From assembly GCA_963819785.1 (NCBI GenBank), contig CAWFXW010000037.1:682001-746000 (forward strand): a stretch of 64,000 nucleotides of DNA, given 5' to 3'. Positions within the stretch are counted from its first letter, which is position 1. Every line of letters begins with the position of its first letter. Positions 24,765-33,543 of this stretch are shown in pieces. The position numbers were made by a program, and so were the translations under genes. The notes beneath the pieces are model-generated. The model saw nothing but the letters and a program-made list of their open reading frames with translations, was not told the DNA's origin and searched no databases. Source of the stretch: Palsa-504 sp963819785. Lineage in GTDB: Bacteria > Actinomycetota > Actinomycetes > Streptosporangiales > Streptosporangiaceae.

Positions 24765-26900
24765 ATGCGTAGCTGGCCAGGAACGCCCTATCCGCTTGGC
24801 GCGACCTGGGACGGGTGGGGGACGAACTTTGCCTTGTTCTCTGAGGTTGCCGAGAAAGTCGAGCTCTGCCTGTTCGCCGATCCCGAGAACAGCGACGCGG
24901 GCCCGCTGACCGAGGAACGGGTCGAGATGACCGAGGTCGACGGGTTCGTCTGGCACGCCTACCTGCCCGGGATCGCCCCCGGCCAGCGGTACGGCTACCG
25001 CGTGCACGGTCCCTATGACCCGCCCCGCGGGCGGCGCTGCGACGGCTCCAAGCTGCTGCTGGACCCGTACGGGAAGGCGGTCGAGGGCGACGTCCGCTGG
25101 GACGAGTCGCTGTTCGACTACCAGTTCGGCAACCCCAAGAAGCGGAACACCGCCGACAGCGCGTCGCACATGCCCAAGAACGTGGTCATCAACCCGTTCT
25201 TCGACTGGGGTCACGACCGGGCCCCGCAGACCCCGTACCACGAGACGGTCATCTACGAGGCGCACGTCCGCGGGCTGACCCTGCGCCACCCCGACGTCCC
25301 TGAGCACCAGCGCGGCACCTACGCCGGCCTCGCGCACCCCTCGGTGATCGCGCACCTGCTGCGGATCGGCGTCACGGCCGTCGAGCTTATGCCGGTGCAC
25401 CAGTTCGTGGCCGAACAGTCCCTGGTCGAGCGCGGCCTGACCAACTACTGGGGCTACAACACGATCGGGTTCCTGGCCCCGCACAACCGGTACTCCTCGG
25501 CCGGGCAGCGCGGCGAGCAGGTCGGCGAATTCAAGACCATGGTCAAGGCGCTGCACGAGGCGGGCATCGAGGTCATCCTGGACGTGGTGTACAACCACAC
25601 TGCCGAGGGTGACCACATGGGGCCCACGCTGTCGTTCCGGGGCATCGACAACGGCGCCTACTACCGGCTCGACGGCTCGGAGCGGTGGCGGTACCTGGAC
25701 TACACCGGCTGCGGGAACAGCCTGAACGCCCGGAACCCGCACGCGCTGCAGCTGGTCATGGACTCGCTGCGGTACTGGATCCTGGAGATGCACGTCGACG
25801 GCTTCCGGTTCGACCTGGCCGCGGCGCTGGCCAGGGAACTGCACGACGTGGACCGGCTGTCCACCTTCTTCGACCTGGTCCAGCAGGATCCGGTGGTCTC
25901 TCAGGTCAAGCTCATCGCCGAGCCGTGGGATGTGGGCGAGGGCGGCTACCAGGTGGGTAACTTCCCGCCGTTGTGGACCGAGTGGAACGGGAAGTACCGG
26001 GACACCGTCCGGGACTTCTGGCGCGGCCGCCCCGAGGCCATCGGCGAGTTCGCGTCCCGGCTCACCGGGTCCAGCGATCTGTACGCCAGCAGCGGGCGGC
26101 GCCCGGTCGCGTCGATCAACTTCGTCACCTGCCACGACGGGTTCACCCTGGATGACCTGGTCAGCTACAACCACAAGCACAACGAGGCCAACGGCGAGGG
26201 CAACCGGGACGGCACCGACGACAACAGGTCCTGGAACTGCGGCGTGGAGGGGCCTTCCGACGACCCCGCCGTGACCGCGCTGCGCGCCCGGCAGAAGCGG
26301 AACTTCCTGGCCACCTTGTTCTTGTCGCAGGGCGTCCCGATGCTGCTCGCGGGCGACGAGATGGGCCGGACCCAGGGCGGCAACAACAACGCTTACTGCC
26401 AGGACAACGAGACCTCCTGGCTGGACTGGAGCCAGGCCGAGGCCGAGCGGGACCTGCTGGCGTTCACCGAGAGCCTGGCCGGGCTGCGCCGCGACCACGC
26501 GGTGTTCCGGCGGCGCCGGTTCTTCCGCGGCCGGCGGGCCCCGGGCGACGAGGCCAGCGACATCATCTGGCTGACCCCGGCCGGTCAGGAGATGACCCTT
26601 GAGGACTGGCGGGCCGGCTACGCCCAGTCCCTGGCGGCCCTGCTGAACGGCGAGGCGATCAGCGAGCCTGATCCGCGGGGCGGGAGAATAGTGGACGCCA
26701 AGTTCCTCCTGCTGTTCAACGCGCACGACGACCCGCTCACGTTCACCTTGCCCGAGGCCAGCCTGGCACCCAGCTGGGAGGTCGTGGTCGACAGCAGCAC
26801 AGCGGAGGCCAGCGACGAGGAAGACGGAGCGATCCTGATGCCCAAGAGCCAGGTCGAGGTCGGTGCCCGGGCCGTAGTCGTGCTGCGGTCAGCGGACTGA
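24765..26900 (+). CDS. glgX: Glycogen debranching enzyme GlgX (GH13)
   Basis: 711 residues, the usual size. An N-terminal CBM48 domain (ATWDGWGTNFALFSEVAEKV) precedes the catalytic barrel. GH13 regions are DVVYNHTAEGD, GFRFDLAAALA (nucleophile Asp), LIAEPWDVGEGG (acid/base Glu) and VTCHDGFTLDD. The enzyme removes maltotetraose branches from phosphorylase-trimmed glycogen. ATG 24765 follows AGGAGAAGG. The RibD-like gene begins 2 bases after the stop, so the two probably share a message, though no metabolic link is obvious. Confidence 0.95.
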   Translation: MRSWPGTPYPLGATWDGWGTNFALFSEVAEKVELCLFADPENSDAGPLTEERVEMTEVDGFVWHAYLPGIAPGQRYGYRVHGPYDPPRGRRCDGSKLLLDPYGKAVEGDVRWDESLFDYQFGNPKKRNTADSASHMPKNVVINPFFDWGHDRAPQTPYHETVIYEAHVRGLTLRHPDVPEHQRGTYAGLAHPSVIAHLLRIGVTAVELMPVHQFVAEQSLVERGLTNYWGYNTIGFLAPHNRYSSAGQRGEQVGEFKTMVKALHEAGIEVILDVVYNHTAEGDHMGPTLSFRGIDNGAYYRLDGSERWRYLDYTGCGNSLNARNPHALQLVMDSLRYWILEMHVDGFRFDLAAALARELHDVDRLSTFFDLVQQDPVVSQVKLIAEPWDVGEGGYQVGNFPPLWTEWNGKYRDTVRDFWRGRPEAIGEFASRLTGSSDLYASSGRRPVASINFVTCHDGFTLDDLVSYNHKHNEANGEGNRDGTDDNRSWNCGVEGPSDDPAVTALRARQKRNFLATLFLSQGVPMLLAGDEMGRTQGGNNNAYCQDNETSWLDWSQAEAERDLLAFTESLAGLRRDHAVFRRRRFFRGRRAPGDEASDIIWLTPAGQEMTLEDWRAGYAQSLAALLNGEAISEPDPRGGRIVDAKFLLLFNAHDDPLTFTLPEASLAPSWEVVVDSSTAEASDEEDGAILMPKSQVEVGARAVVVLRSAD

Positions 26901-26902
26901 TC

Positions 26903-27634
26903 ATGCGCCAGATCTTCACCGCCTCCGACCTGCGCGAGTCTGACCTGGCCGCGCTGTACGCCTACCCGGACGGGCCGTGGCTGCGGGCCAACATGGTGTC
27001 CAGCGCGGACGGTGCCGCGATGCTGGAGGGCGTCACCTCGGGCTTGTCGTCGCAGGCCGACCGGCGCCTGTTCGCGCTGCTGCGGACGCTGGCCGACGTG
27101 ATCGTGGTAGGCGCCGGGACGGTCCGGGCCGAGAAGTACAAGCCGGTGCGCCAGCACGAGCTGTGGCCGGACCTGCGGCCGGGCCGGACCCCGACCCCGC
27201 CGATCGCGGTGGTCACCGCGCGGCTCGACCTGGGGCCGTCCAGCCCCGTCATCGACCTGGCCCCGCCGTCGGCCCGCACGATCGTCATCACCACCGCGCA
27301 GGCTCCGGCCGACCGGCGCGCCGCCCTGCAAGAGCGGGCCGACGTCATCGTGGCCGGGCAGGACGCCGTAGACCTGAAGGCGGCGGTCGGCGCGCTGGCC
27401 GACCGCGGCCACCGGCGGATGCTGGCCGAGGGGGGCCCGCACCTGCTGGCCCAGATCGCCGCGGCGGGCCTGCTGGACGAGCTGTGCCTGACCATCGGCC
27501 CGCTGCTGGCCGGCCCGGGACCGGACCGGATCATGACCGGCGACAGGTTCGCCTCCGCCCAGCCGCTCACCCTGGCCCACGTCCTGGAGGACGACGGCTT
27601 TCTGTTCTGCCGGTACACCAGGAAAGACCATTAA
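26903..27634 (+). CDS. Pyrimidine-reductase-like protein (RibD C-terminal/DHFR fold)
   Basis: 243 residues. WLRANMVSSADGAAMLEG, then VIVVGAGTVRAEKY, then HRRMLAEGGPHLLAQIAAAGLLDEL are the three conserved blocks of the RibD C-terminal domain family. The domain uses NADPH to reduce the ribosyl chain of pyrimidine intermediates in riboflavin synthesis. Stand-alone copies in actinobacteria may serve deazaflavin (F420) or other pathways; the true substrate is not known. No rib genes are near. Confidence 0.8.
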   Translation: MRQIFTASDLRESDLAALYAYPDGPWLRANMVSSADGAAMLEGVTSGLSSQADRRLFALLRTLADVIVVGAGTVRAEKYKPVRQHELWPDLRPGRTPTPPIAVVTARLDLGPSSPVIDLAPPSARTIVITTAQAPADRRAALQERADVIVAGQDAVDLKAAVGALADRGHRRMLAEGGPHLLAQIAAAGLLDELCLTIGPLLAGPGPDRIMTGDRFASAQPLTLAHVLEDDGFLFCRYTRKDH

Positions 27635-27774
27635 TTTCCCGAACGGGCCGTGGTGCCTGCCCCGGGCCACGCCGTCGGTTGTTTCACCCCGGTCGCAGCC
27701 TGCTCCGGCCGAACGCGGCGGCGTAGCATGAACACAGACGCGCAGAGCGAAGCCTGGATGTACAGGAGGCTGCG

Positions 27775-28260
27775 ATGGGACTGCGACCGCAGCGGCGGAA
27801 CCTGGTGGTGTGGAGCCAGTCGGACGTCCCGTACCGGGAGGCCTCGCGGGTGGCGCGGCGTGCCCGGTCGCGGCAGGTCCGCCGGTGGATCCGGGTCGGG
27901 ATGCTGCTCGCCCTGGTCGGCTTGGCGCGCGTGGTGCGGCCGCGCTGGAAGCCCTTGCTGGCCGGGACCGCGTTCACGGTAGCCGGGATCGTCATGCGCG
28001 GCTTCCCGGCCGGCAGCATACTGCTCCTGCCCGGGCTCATGGTGCTCATGGCCACCCCGCTGCTCCCCGGATCGCCCGGAGCGGAGCGGACGCAACTGGA
28101 ACGCGAGCTGGCCGGATACTGGACGGCCGCGCAGCGACAGGACCTCGAGGCCACGCTCGACCGGTACCCGGACGACGTCACGCGCGAACTGCGTGACATC
28201 CTCGCGGACCAGGCCACCGCCAGGGCGGAGAACCGGTTCCCGGCGCTTGGCCGGCGCTGA
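27775..28260 (+). CDS. Small membrane protein, unknown function
   Basis: 161 residues: a basic N-terminus (RVARRARSRQVRRW), two or three hydrophobic helices around residues 40-100 (GMLLALVGLARVV, FTVAGIVM, ILLLPGLMVLMATPLL), and a hydrophilic alpha-helical C-terminus (LEATLDRYPDDVTRELRDIL). ATG 27775 is preceded by AGGAGG. It converges with the response regulator gene, 2 bases away. No family recognised. Confidence 0.6.
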   Translation: MGLRPQRRNLVVWSQSDVPYREASRVARRARSRQVRRWIRVGMLLALVGLARVVRPRWKPLLAGTAFTVAGIVMRGFPAGSILLLPGLMVLMATPLLPGSPGAERTQLERELAGYWTAAQRQDLEATLDRYPDDVTRELRDILADQATARAENRFPALGRR

Positions 28261-28262
28261 CG

Positions 28263-28898
28263 TCACGGACGCGGCAGCAGTCCGCGCTCGAAACCCGCTG
28301 CCACCGCGGCGGCCCGGTCGTTGACCCCGAGTTTGGCGTAGACGTGCAGCACGTGGGTCTTGACCGTGGCCTCGCTGATGAACAGGCGCTGCGCGGCTTC
28401 GCGGTTCGAGCAGCCGCGCGCGATAAGCCCGAGGATGTCGAGTTCCCGCCGGCTCAGCGGTTCCCTGGCCGGCTCGCGGACCTGGCCCACGAGCCGGGTC
28501 GCGACCGAGGGCGAGAGCACGGCCTCGCCTCTGGCCGCGGCGCGGACCCCGCGCCGCAGTTCCTCCGGCGGCGAGTCCTTGAGCAGGTAGCCGGTGGCCC
28601 CGGCCTCGATCGCGGGCAGCACGTCGGTGTCGGTGTCGAAGGTGGTGAGGACCAGGACCCGCGCGTCGACGCCGCGCTGGGCCAGGGCCCGGATGGCGCT
28701 GACCCCGTCCAGTTCCGGCATGCGCAGGTCCATCAGCACCACGTCGGGGCGCAGCGCCGCTGCGCGGTCGACCGCCTCGCGGCCGTTGGCGGCCTCGCCG
28801 ACCACCTCGAACTCGCCGTTGGCCTCGAAGATGCCGCGCAGCCCGTCGCGGACCACCGGGTGGTCATCGGCGATCAGCAGCCGGATGGTTCCGCTCAC
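28263..28898 (-). CDS. NarL/LuxR-family response regulator
   Basis: 211 residues. Receiver domain with the acidic pair ADDHP, phospho-acceptor Asp in VVLMDLRMPELDG and the Lys in YLLKDSPPEEL. The C-terminal HTH carries LSRRELDILGLIARGCSNRE and ISEATVKTHVLHVY. GTG 28898 overlaps the kinase stop by 4 bases, so kinase and regulator are translationally coupled. It ends the ABC-transporter/two-component operon. Confidence 0.93.
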   Translation of the reverse strand: MSGTIRLLIADDHPVVRDGLRGIFEANGEFEVVGEAANGREAVDRAAALRPDVVLMDLRMPELDGVSAIRALAQRGVDARVLVLTTFDTDTDVLPAIEAGATGYLLKDSPPEELRRGVRAAARGEAVLSPSVATRLVGQVREPAREPLSRRELDILGLIARGCSNREAAQRLFISEATVKTHVLHVYAKLGVNDRAAAVAAGFERGLLPRP

Positions 28899-30280
28899 GA
28901 GGACTCCTTCGCGATGGCCGCCTGCGGCGGCGGGGCCAGAGGAATGGCGGGCAGGCTGGCCGACACCGCGGTGCCCGCCCCGGGTTCTGACTCGATCTCC
29001 AGCTCGCCGGCCAGCCGGCTGACCCGCTGCCGCATGGCGATCAGCCCGAAGCCGCCTGCGGCGGTGGAGCTGTGCTCCTTGCTGCCCTGGCCGCCTGTGG
29101 CGGCTCTGCTGCCCTGGCCGCCTGTGGCGGCTCTGCTGCCCTGGCCGCCTGTGGCGGCGGGCCCGGCCGCCGGCCCGGCGAAGCCGCTGCCGTCGTCGCG
29201 CACGTCCAGCGTCACCACGTCCTCCATGTAGGACAGCGTGACCCAGGCGTGCTGGGCGGCTGCGTGCTTGGCCACGTTGGCCAGCGCCTCCTGCGCGACG
29301 CGGAGCAGCGTGACCTCGACCTCGGGGTGCAGCGCCCGCGGGTCGCCGGTCGTCTCGACCTGGGCGCTCACGCCGCTGGTGGCCGCCCAGCGGGTCACCT
29401 CGTCGACCAGCGCGTCGGGCAGCTTGCTGTCTTCCAGGGCCTGCGGCCGCAGCGCCTGGACCGAGCGGCGGGCTTCGGCCAGACTGTCCCGGGCCAGCCG
29501 CTTGGCGTTGCCGATCCGCCGTTCCCGCTCGGGCTCGCTGCCGGTCTGCTGCGCCGCCTCCAGCTGGGTGATGATCCCGGTCAGCCCCTGAGCCAGCGTG
29601 TCGTGGATTTCCCTGGCCATCCGCTGCCGCTCGTCCCCGGCCCCGGCCTCCCGGGCCTGGGTGAGCAGCTGGGCCTGCAGGCCAGTGTTCTCCGCCATCA
29701 TCTCTTCCAGCCGCTGGTTGGCCTGCGCCAGCTCGGCGATCATCGTCTTGCGAGTCTGGTTCTGCTCCTCGGACTTCGCGCCCAGCAGCACGAACAAACC
29801 GACCAGCACCACGTCTACGCAGGCCAGGCCCACCCAGATGACAACCTGGGACACGGTAGGACGGTGGAAGCCTCCCCCTTGGTCTACGGCGAAGAGCAAC
29901 GCCACGGCCGCGCAGAAGACCCAGCGCCAGATGCCGGTCAGGTACCGGAACGCGTGCACGAAGCCGAGCCAGGTGAAGAATCCGTACCAGGGGCTCCGGG
30001 CGGTGAGCGCGGCGGTGAAGGCGAGCAGGCCGGCCATGTACAGCCACATCAGCCGGGGGCGTTGGGTCCAGGCCGGATGCAGGATGGTCAGCCAGGTAAT
30101 CCAGGCCCCGGCCGCCACGGCGACGCCGACCGTGATACCGGCCGCCCCGGCGGACGGGCTCTGCGACAGGACGTACGGGAGGAGCGGGGCGGCCAGCACC
30201 AGGAACGGCGCCACCCGCATGATGGACTCGTACCGCTGCTCCAGCGACTCGAGGTGGCTATCCGGGGTCCGCACGGTCAC
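28895..30280 (-). CDS. Sensor histidine kinase, HisKA_3 type
   Basis: 461 residues. Five or six N-terminal membrane helices with little extracellular sequence, a coiled segment, then the phosphorylation motif ERQRMAREIHDTLAQGLTGI and an HATPase_c domain (LRVAQEALANVAKHA, then DVRDDGSGF). This is the DesK/LiaS-like layout. Between the DDGSGF box and GFGLIAMRQRV lie three copies of ATGGQGSRA, encoded by a 27-bp tandem repeat at 29080-29159, lengthening the ATP lid. The operon suggests it senses something handled by the adjacent ABC exporter. Confidence 0.9.
   Translation of the reverse strand: MTVRTPDSHLESLEQRYESIMRVAPFLVLAAPLLPYVLSQSPSAGAAGITVGVAVAAGAWITWLTILHPAWTQRPRLMWLYMAGLLAFTAALTARSPWYGFFTWLGFVHAFRYLTGIWRWVFCAAVALLFAVDQGGGFHRPTVSQVVIWVGLACVDVVLVGLFVLLGAKSEEQNQTRKTMIAELAQANQRLEEMMAENTGLQAQLLTQAREAGAGDERQRMAREIHDTLAQGLTGIITQLEAAQQTGSEPERERRIGNAKRLARDSLAEARRSVQALRPQALEDSKLPDALVDEVTRWAATSGVSAQVETTGDPRALHPEVEVTLLRVAQEALANVAKHAAAQHAWVTLSYMEDVVTLDVRDDGSGFAGPAAGPAATGGQGSRAATGGQGSRAATGGQGSKEHSSTAAGGFGLIAMRQRVSRLAGELEIESEPGAGTAVSASLPAIPLAPPPQAAIAKESS
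29080..29159. repeat. 27-bp tandem repeat x3 in the histidine kinase gene
   Basis: Unit TGCTGCCCTGGCCGCCTGTG followed by GCGGCTC is repeated three times (29080-29106, 29107-29133, 29134-29159). On the coding strand it adds Gly/Gln/Ser to the ATP lid. A diverged single copy lies in cbiX at 24354-24377. Confidence 0.85.
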
Positions 30281-30293
30281 CGCTCCTCCTTTC

Positions 30294-31040
30294 CTACGCC
30301 TGTTCCCAGCGGAAGAAGCGGGCCGCCAGGGTCGCCGCGACCAGGGCCCACGCCGCCATTATGCCCAGGTACTCCGGCCGGGGATCTATTCCCATCCAGC
30401 TGTCGCGCACCGCGTGCAGGGCCGAGCCGAGCGGGGTGAAGTTGCCGACCTGACGCATCGTGGCCGACATCTCCTCGGTCGGGAAGTAGACGCCGGCCAG
30501 GAACATGTTCGGGAAGAACAGCAGCCAGCCGAGCCCTGCCGAACCCCTGGCGGTCGGCGCCACGGCCGCCGCCAGCAGGCCGGTCGCGAACAGCGCGGCG
30601 ATGCCCAGGACGACGGACACGATGAACCAGCCCGGCGCGACCGGGGCCGGTACGTGGAAGGCGAATCGCACCACCGCGACGAGCAGCGCCACCGAGATCA
30701 GCGCGGCTGCCGCCCACACCGTCAGGTCGGCCAGCAGCAGCGACAGCGGGCGTACCGGCGTGACGGCCAGGCGGCGCAGCACGCCGCGCTCCCGGTACTG
30801 GCCGAGGACCATCGGCACCCCGGTCAGGCCCAGGCTGGCCAGCACGATGGCGACGCCGATGGCCGCGATGTACTCGGTGCCGACCTGATCGGACAGCCCC
30901 TTCTGCGGATCGCTGAACCCGGGGATCAGCCCGAAGCCGATGACCAGCGCCACCGGCAGCCCGAACACCCCGATCAGCGCCGCCTTCTCCCGCAGGAACA
31001 GCCTGCCCTCGACCAGGGCCAGCCTGCCAAAACCGTTCAT
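30294..31040 (-). CDS. ABC-2 type transporter permease
   Basis: 248 residues with six membrane helices: VFGLPVALVIGFGLI, IAAIGVAIVLASLG, ALISVALLVAVVRFAF, VVLGIAALFATGLLAAAV, and others. The conserved ABC-2 segment FFPNMFLAGVYFP is present. Pairs with the ATPase gene upstream (13 bases apart). Such exporters adjacent to a NarL-type two-component system often handle antibiotics or lipids; the substrate here is unknown. Confidence 0.87.
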   Translation of the reverse strand: MNGFGRLALVEGRLFLREKAALIGVFGLPVALVIGFGLIPGFSDPQKGLSDQVGTEYIAAIGVAIVLASLGLTGVPMVLGQYRERGVLRRLAVTPVRPLSLLLADLTVWAAAALISVALLVAVVRFAFHVPAPVAPGWFIVSVVLGIAALFATGLLAAAVAPTARGSAGLGWLLFFPNMFLAGVYFPTEEMSATMRQVGNFTPLGSALHAVRDSWMGIDPRPEYLGIMAAWALVAATLAARFFRWEQA

Positions 31041-31053
31041 GTCACGTTCTCCT

Positions 31054-31965
31054 TCACATGTCCATGGACCGGCCGGTCAGCGCCACGTACGCGCTGTCCA
31101 GGCTGCGTCCCTCGATCCGCAGGTCGGCCACGAGGACCTGCCTGCGGGCCAGCTCCGCGGTGACCGCGGAGGCGAAGTCACCGGTCCCGGTGACGGTGAC
31201 GTGCTCCCCGTGACGGCCGACCGCGGTCACGCCCGGCACGGCGGTCAGCGACCGCTCGTCCAGATGCGCCATCGGCCGGAACCGCATCCGGTACTCGCCC
31301 CCGGCGGAGTCCACCAGCCCCGCCGGGGTGTCCAGCGCCGCGATCCGCCCCCGTTCGAAGATCGCGACGCGGTCGCACAGCTCCTCCACCTCGTCCATGA
31401 AGTGGCTGACCAGCACGACGGTGACGCCGCTGTCCCTGACTTGAGCGATGAGGTCCCAGGTGGCGCGCCGGGCGCCCGGGTCCAGGCCGGCGGTCAGCTC
31501 GTCGAGGAACACCACCTCCGGGTTCCCGACCAGGGCCAAGGCGATGAACAGCCGCTGCTTCTGGCCGCCGGACAGCTTGCCGAACCGGGCGTTGCTCTTG
31601 CCGCCAAGTCCCCAGCGTTCCAGCAGCTCGCGCCAGTCGGCGGGATCGGGGTAGAACGACGCGTACAGCTCAAGCGCCTCCCGGACCTTCAGCTTGTCCT
31701 GCAGCTGGGTCTCCTGGAGCTGTACGCCGATCCGCTGGTGCAGCCGGTGCCCGTCGGTCTTCGGGTCGAGCCCGAGGATCCGGACCTGGCCGTCGTCCCG
31801 GCGCCGCAGGCCCTCCATGCATTCCACGGCGGTGGTCTTTCCCGCGCCGTTCGGGCCGAGAATGCCGAAGATCTCGCCCCGGTCCACGTGGAAAGAGATC
31901 CCGTCCACGACGGCCTGGCCCCCGTACCGCTTGGTCAGTCCCGTCACCTCGATGACCGGCGTCAT
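31054..31965 (-). CDS. ABC transporter ATP-binding protein
   Basis: 303 residues. Walker A GPNGAGKTTAVE, signature LSGGQKQRLFIALAL, Walker B EVVFLDELTAGLD and the H-loop VVLVSHFMDE. A C-terminal 80-residue tail with a ferredoxin-like look is typical of drug/multidrug exporters of the DrrA/CcmA type. ATG 31965. First gene of the exporter/two-component operon, divergent from the glutamate decarboxylase gene with about 174 bases between starts. Confidence 0.92.
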   Translation of the reverse strand: MTPVIEVTGLTKRYGGQAVVDGISFHVDRGEIFGILGPNGAGKTTAVECMEGLRRRDDGQVRILGLDPKTDGHRLHQRIGVQLQETQLQDKLKVREALELYASFYPDPADWRELLERWGLGGKSNARFGKLSGGQKQRLFIALALVGNPEVVFLDELTAGLDPGARRATWDLIAQVRDSGVTVVLVSHFMDEVEELCDRVAIFERGRIAALDTPAGLVDSAGGEYRMRFRPMAHLDERSLTAVPGVTAVGRHGEHVTVTGTGDFASAVTAELARRQVLVADLRIEGRSLDSAYVALTGRSMDM

Positions 31966-32139
31966 CCCGCGCCTCGCTTTCGTCAGGTCGCCTCCCTGGC
32001 GCCCTAACCAGCTTCGCCCGGCGACCCCCGCGCGCGAATCGGCTGCCCGGCCATACTTGGCGCGTCCGGCGGCCAGCCGCCGGCCGGCCGTCTGGGCTCG
32101 CCGCATCCACCGTTCGGCTGATCCCGTAGCCTGTGGGCC

Positions 32140-33543
32140 ATGCCGCTGCACACCAAGGTGGACGAGTCCGCCCGGGACGCCGAACTCGAGATCAACCCCG
32201 TCTACTTCCGCGAGAAGAGTTGCGAGATCCCGCGGTACCAGATGCCCGAGCACGGGGTGCTGCCCCGTACCGCGCTCCAGGTGGTCCGCGATGAGCTCAT
32301 CCTCGACGGCAACGCCAGGCTCAACCTGGCCACGTTCGTCACGACCTGGATGGAGCCCGAGGCCGTGCTGCTGATGGCCGAGTGCGCCCAGAAGAACATG
32401 ATCGATAAGGACGAGTACCCGCAGACCGCCGAACTCGAGCGGCGCTGCGTGAACATCCTGAGCAACCTGTGGAACGCGCCGGAAGGCAGCGCGGCGACCG
32501 GCTGCTCGACCACCGGGTCGAGCGAGGCCTGCATGCTCGGCGGCATGGCGCTGCTGTGGCGCTGGCGGGCCCGCCGTGCGGCGGCAGGGCTCGACGGGTC
32601 CAGGCCGAACCTGGTGATGGGCTCGAACGTGCAGGTGTGCTGGGAGAAGTTCTGCCGCTACTGGCAGGTCGAGCCGCGCTACGTGCCGATGGTGCCGGGA
32701 CGGCTGCACCTCGGCCCGGCGGAGGCCGCGGCCAAGTGCGACGAGAACACGATCGGGGTCGTGGCGATCCTGGGTTCCACCATGGACGGCAGCTACGAGC
32801 CCGTGCTGGAGATCAGCCGGGCCCTGGACCAGGTGCAGGCCGAGCACGGCTGCGACATCCCGGTGCACGTGGACGGCGCCTCGGGCGGGTTCATCGCCCC
32901 GTTCCTGCACCCGGACCTGGAGTGGGACTTCCGGGTACCGCGGGTGGCCTCGATCAACACCTCCGGGCACAAATACGGCCTGGTGTATCCCGGGGTGGGC
33001 TGGATCATCTGGCGGACCCCGGACGCCCTGCCGGATGACCTGGTGTTCAAGGTCAACTACCTGGGCGGTGAGATGCCCACCTTCGCGCTCAACTTCTCCC
33101 GGCCCGGCGCCCAGGTCGCCGCGCAGTACTACAACTTCATCCGGCTGGGCTGGCAGGGCTACCGGCATGTCCAGCAGACCTGCCAGGACATCGCCATGTA
33201 CCTGTCCGGTGAGATCGCCAAGATGGGCCCGTTCGAGCTGCTCACCGACGGCAGCGACCTGCCCGTGTTCGCGTTCAAGCTGCGCGACGACATCACCGGC
33301 TACTCGGTGTTCGACCTGTCCGAGCGGCTACGCCAGCGCGGCTGGCAGGTGCCGGCCTACACGTTCCCCGAGAACATGACGGACACCTCGGTGATGCGGA
33401 TCGTGATCAGGAACGGCTTCAGCATGGACCTGGCCAACCTGCTGCTCGAGGACTTCCGGATGCATCTGAAGACCCTGGAGCACCACCCGCAGACCCAGCC
33501 GCCGCCGGAGATCCAGGAGATGCGCCAGGGCTTTACGCACTAA
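32140..33543 (+). CDS. gadB: Glutamate decarboxylase
   Basis: 467 residues, the length of the E. coli enzyme. PLP-binding lysine in INTSGHKYGLVYPG, the preceding HVDGASGGFIAPF, and substrate-site TGCSTTGSSEACMLGG are textbook GAD blocks. It decarboxylates glutamate to GABA using a proton; in many bacteria this supports acid resistance. No GABA antiporter is in the window. Stop overlaps the convergent kinase gene by 4 bases. Confidence 0.95.
   Translation: MPLHTKVDESARDAELEINPVYFREKSCEIPRYQMPEHGVLPRTALQVVRDELILDGNARLNLATFVTTWMEPEAVLLMAECAQKNMIDKDEYPQTAELERRCVNILSNLWNAPEGSAATGCSTTGSSEACMLGGMALLWRWRARRAAAGLDGSRPNLVMGSNVQVCWEKFCRYWQVEPRYVPMVPGRLHLGPAEAAAKCDENTIGVVAILGSTMDGSYEPVLEISRALDQVQAEHGCDIPVHVDGASGGFIAPFLHPDLEWDFRVPRVASINTSGHKYGLVYPGVGWIIWRTPDALPDDLVFKVNYLGGEMPTFALNFSRPGAQVAAQYYNFIRLGWQGYRHVQQTCQDIAMYLSGEIAKMGPFELLTDGSDLPVFAFKLRDDITGYSVFDLSERLRQRGWQVPAYTFPENMTDTSVMRIVIRNGFSMDLANLLLEDFRMHLKTLEHHPQTQPPPEIQEMRQGFTH

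Noticed and set aside
24381..26726. Long antisense frame (about 780 codons) over glgX
   Set aside because: Same reason: a shadow of GC-rich coding with no family match.
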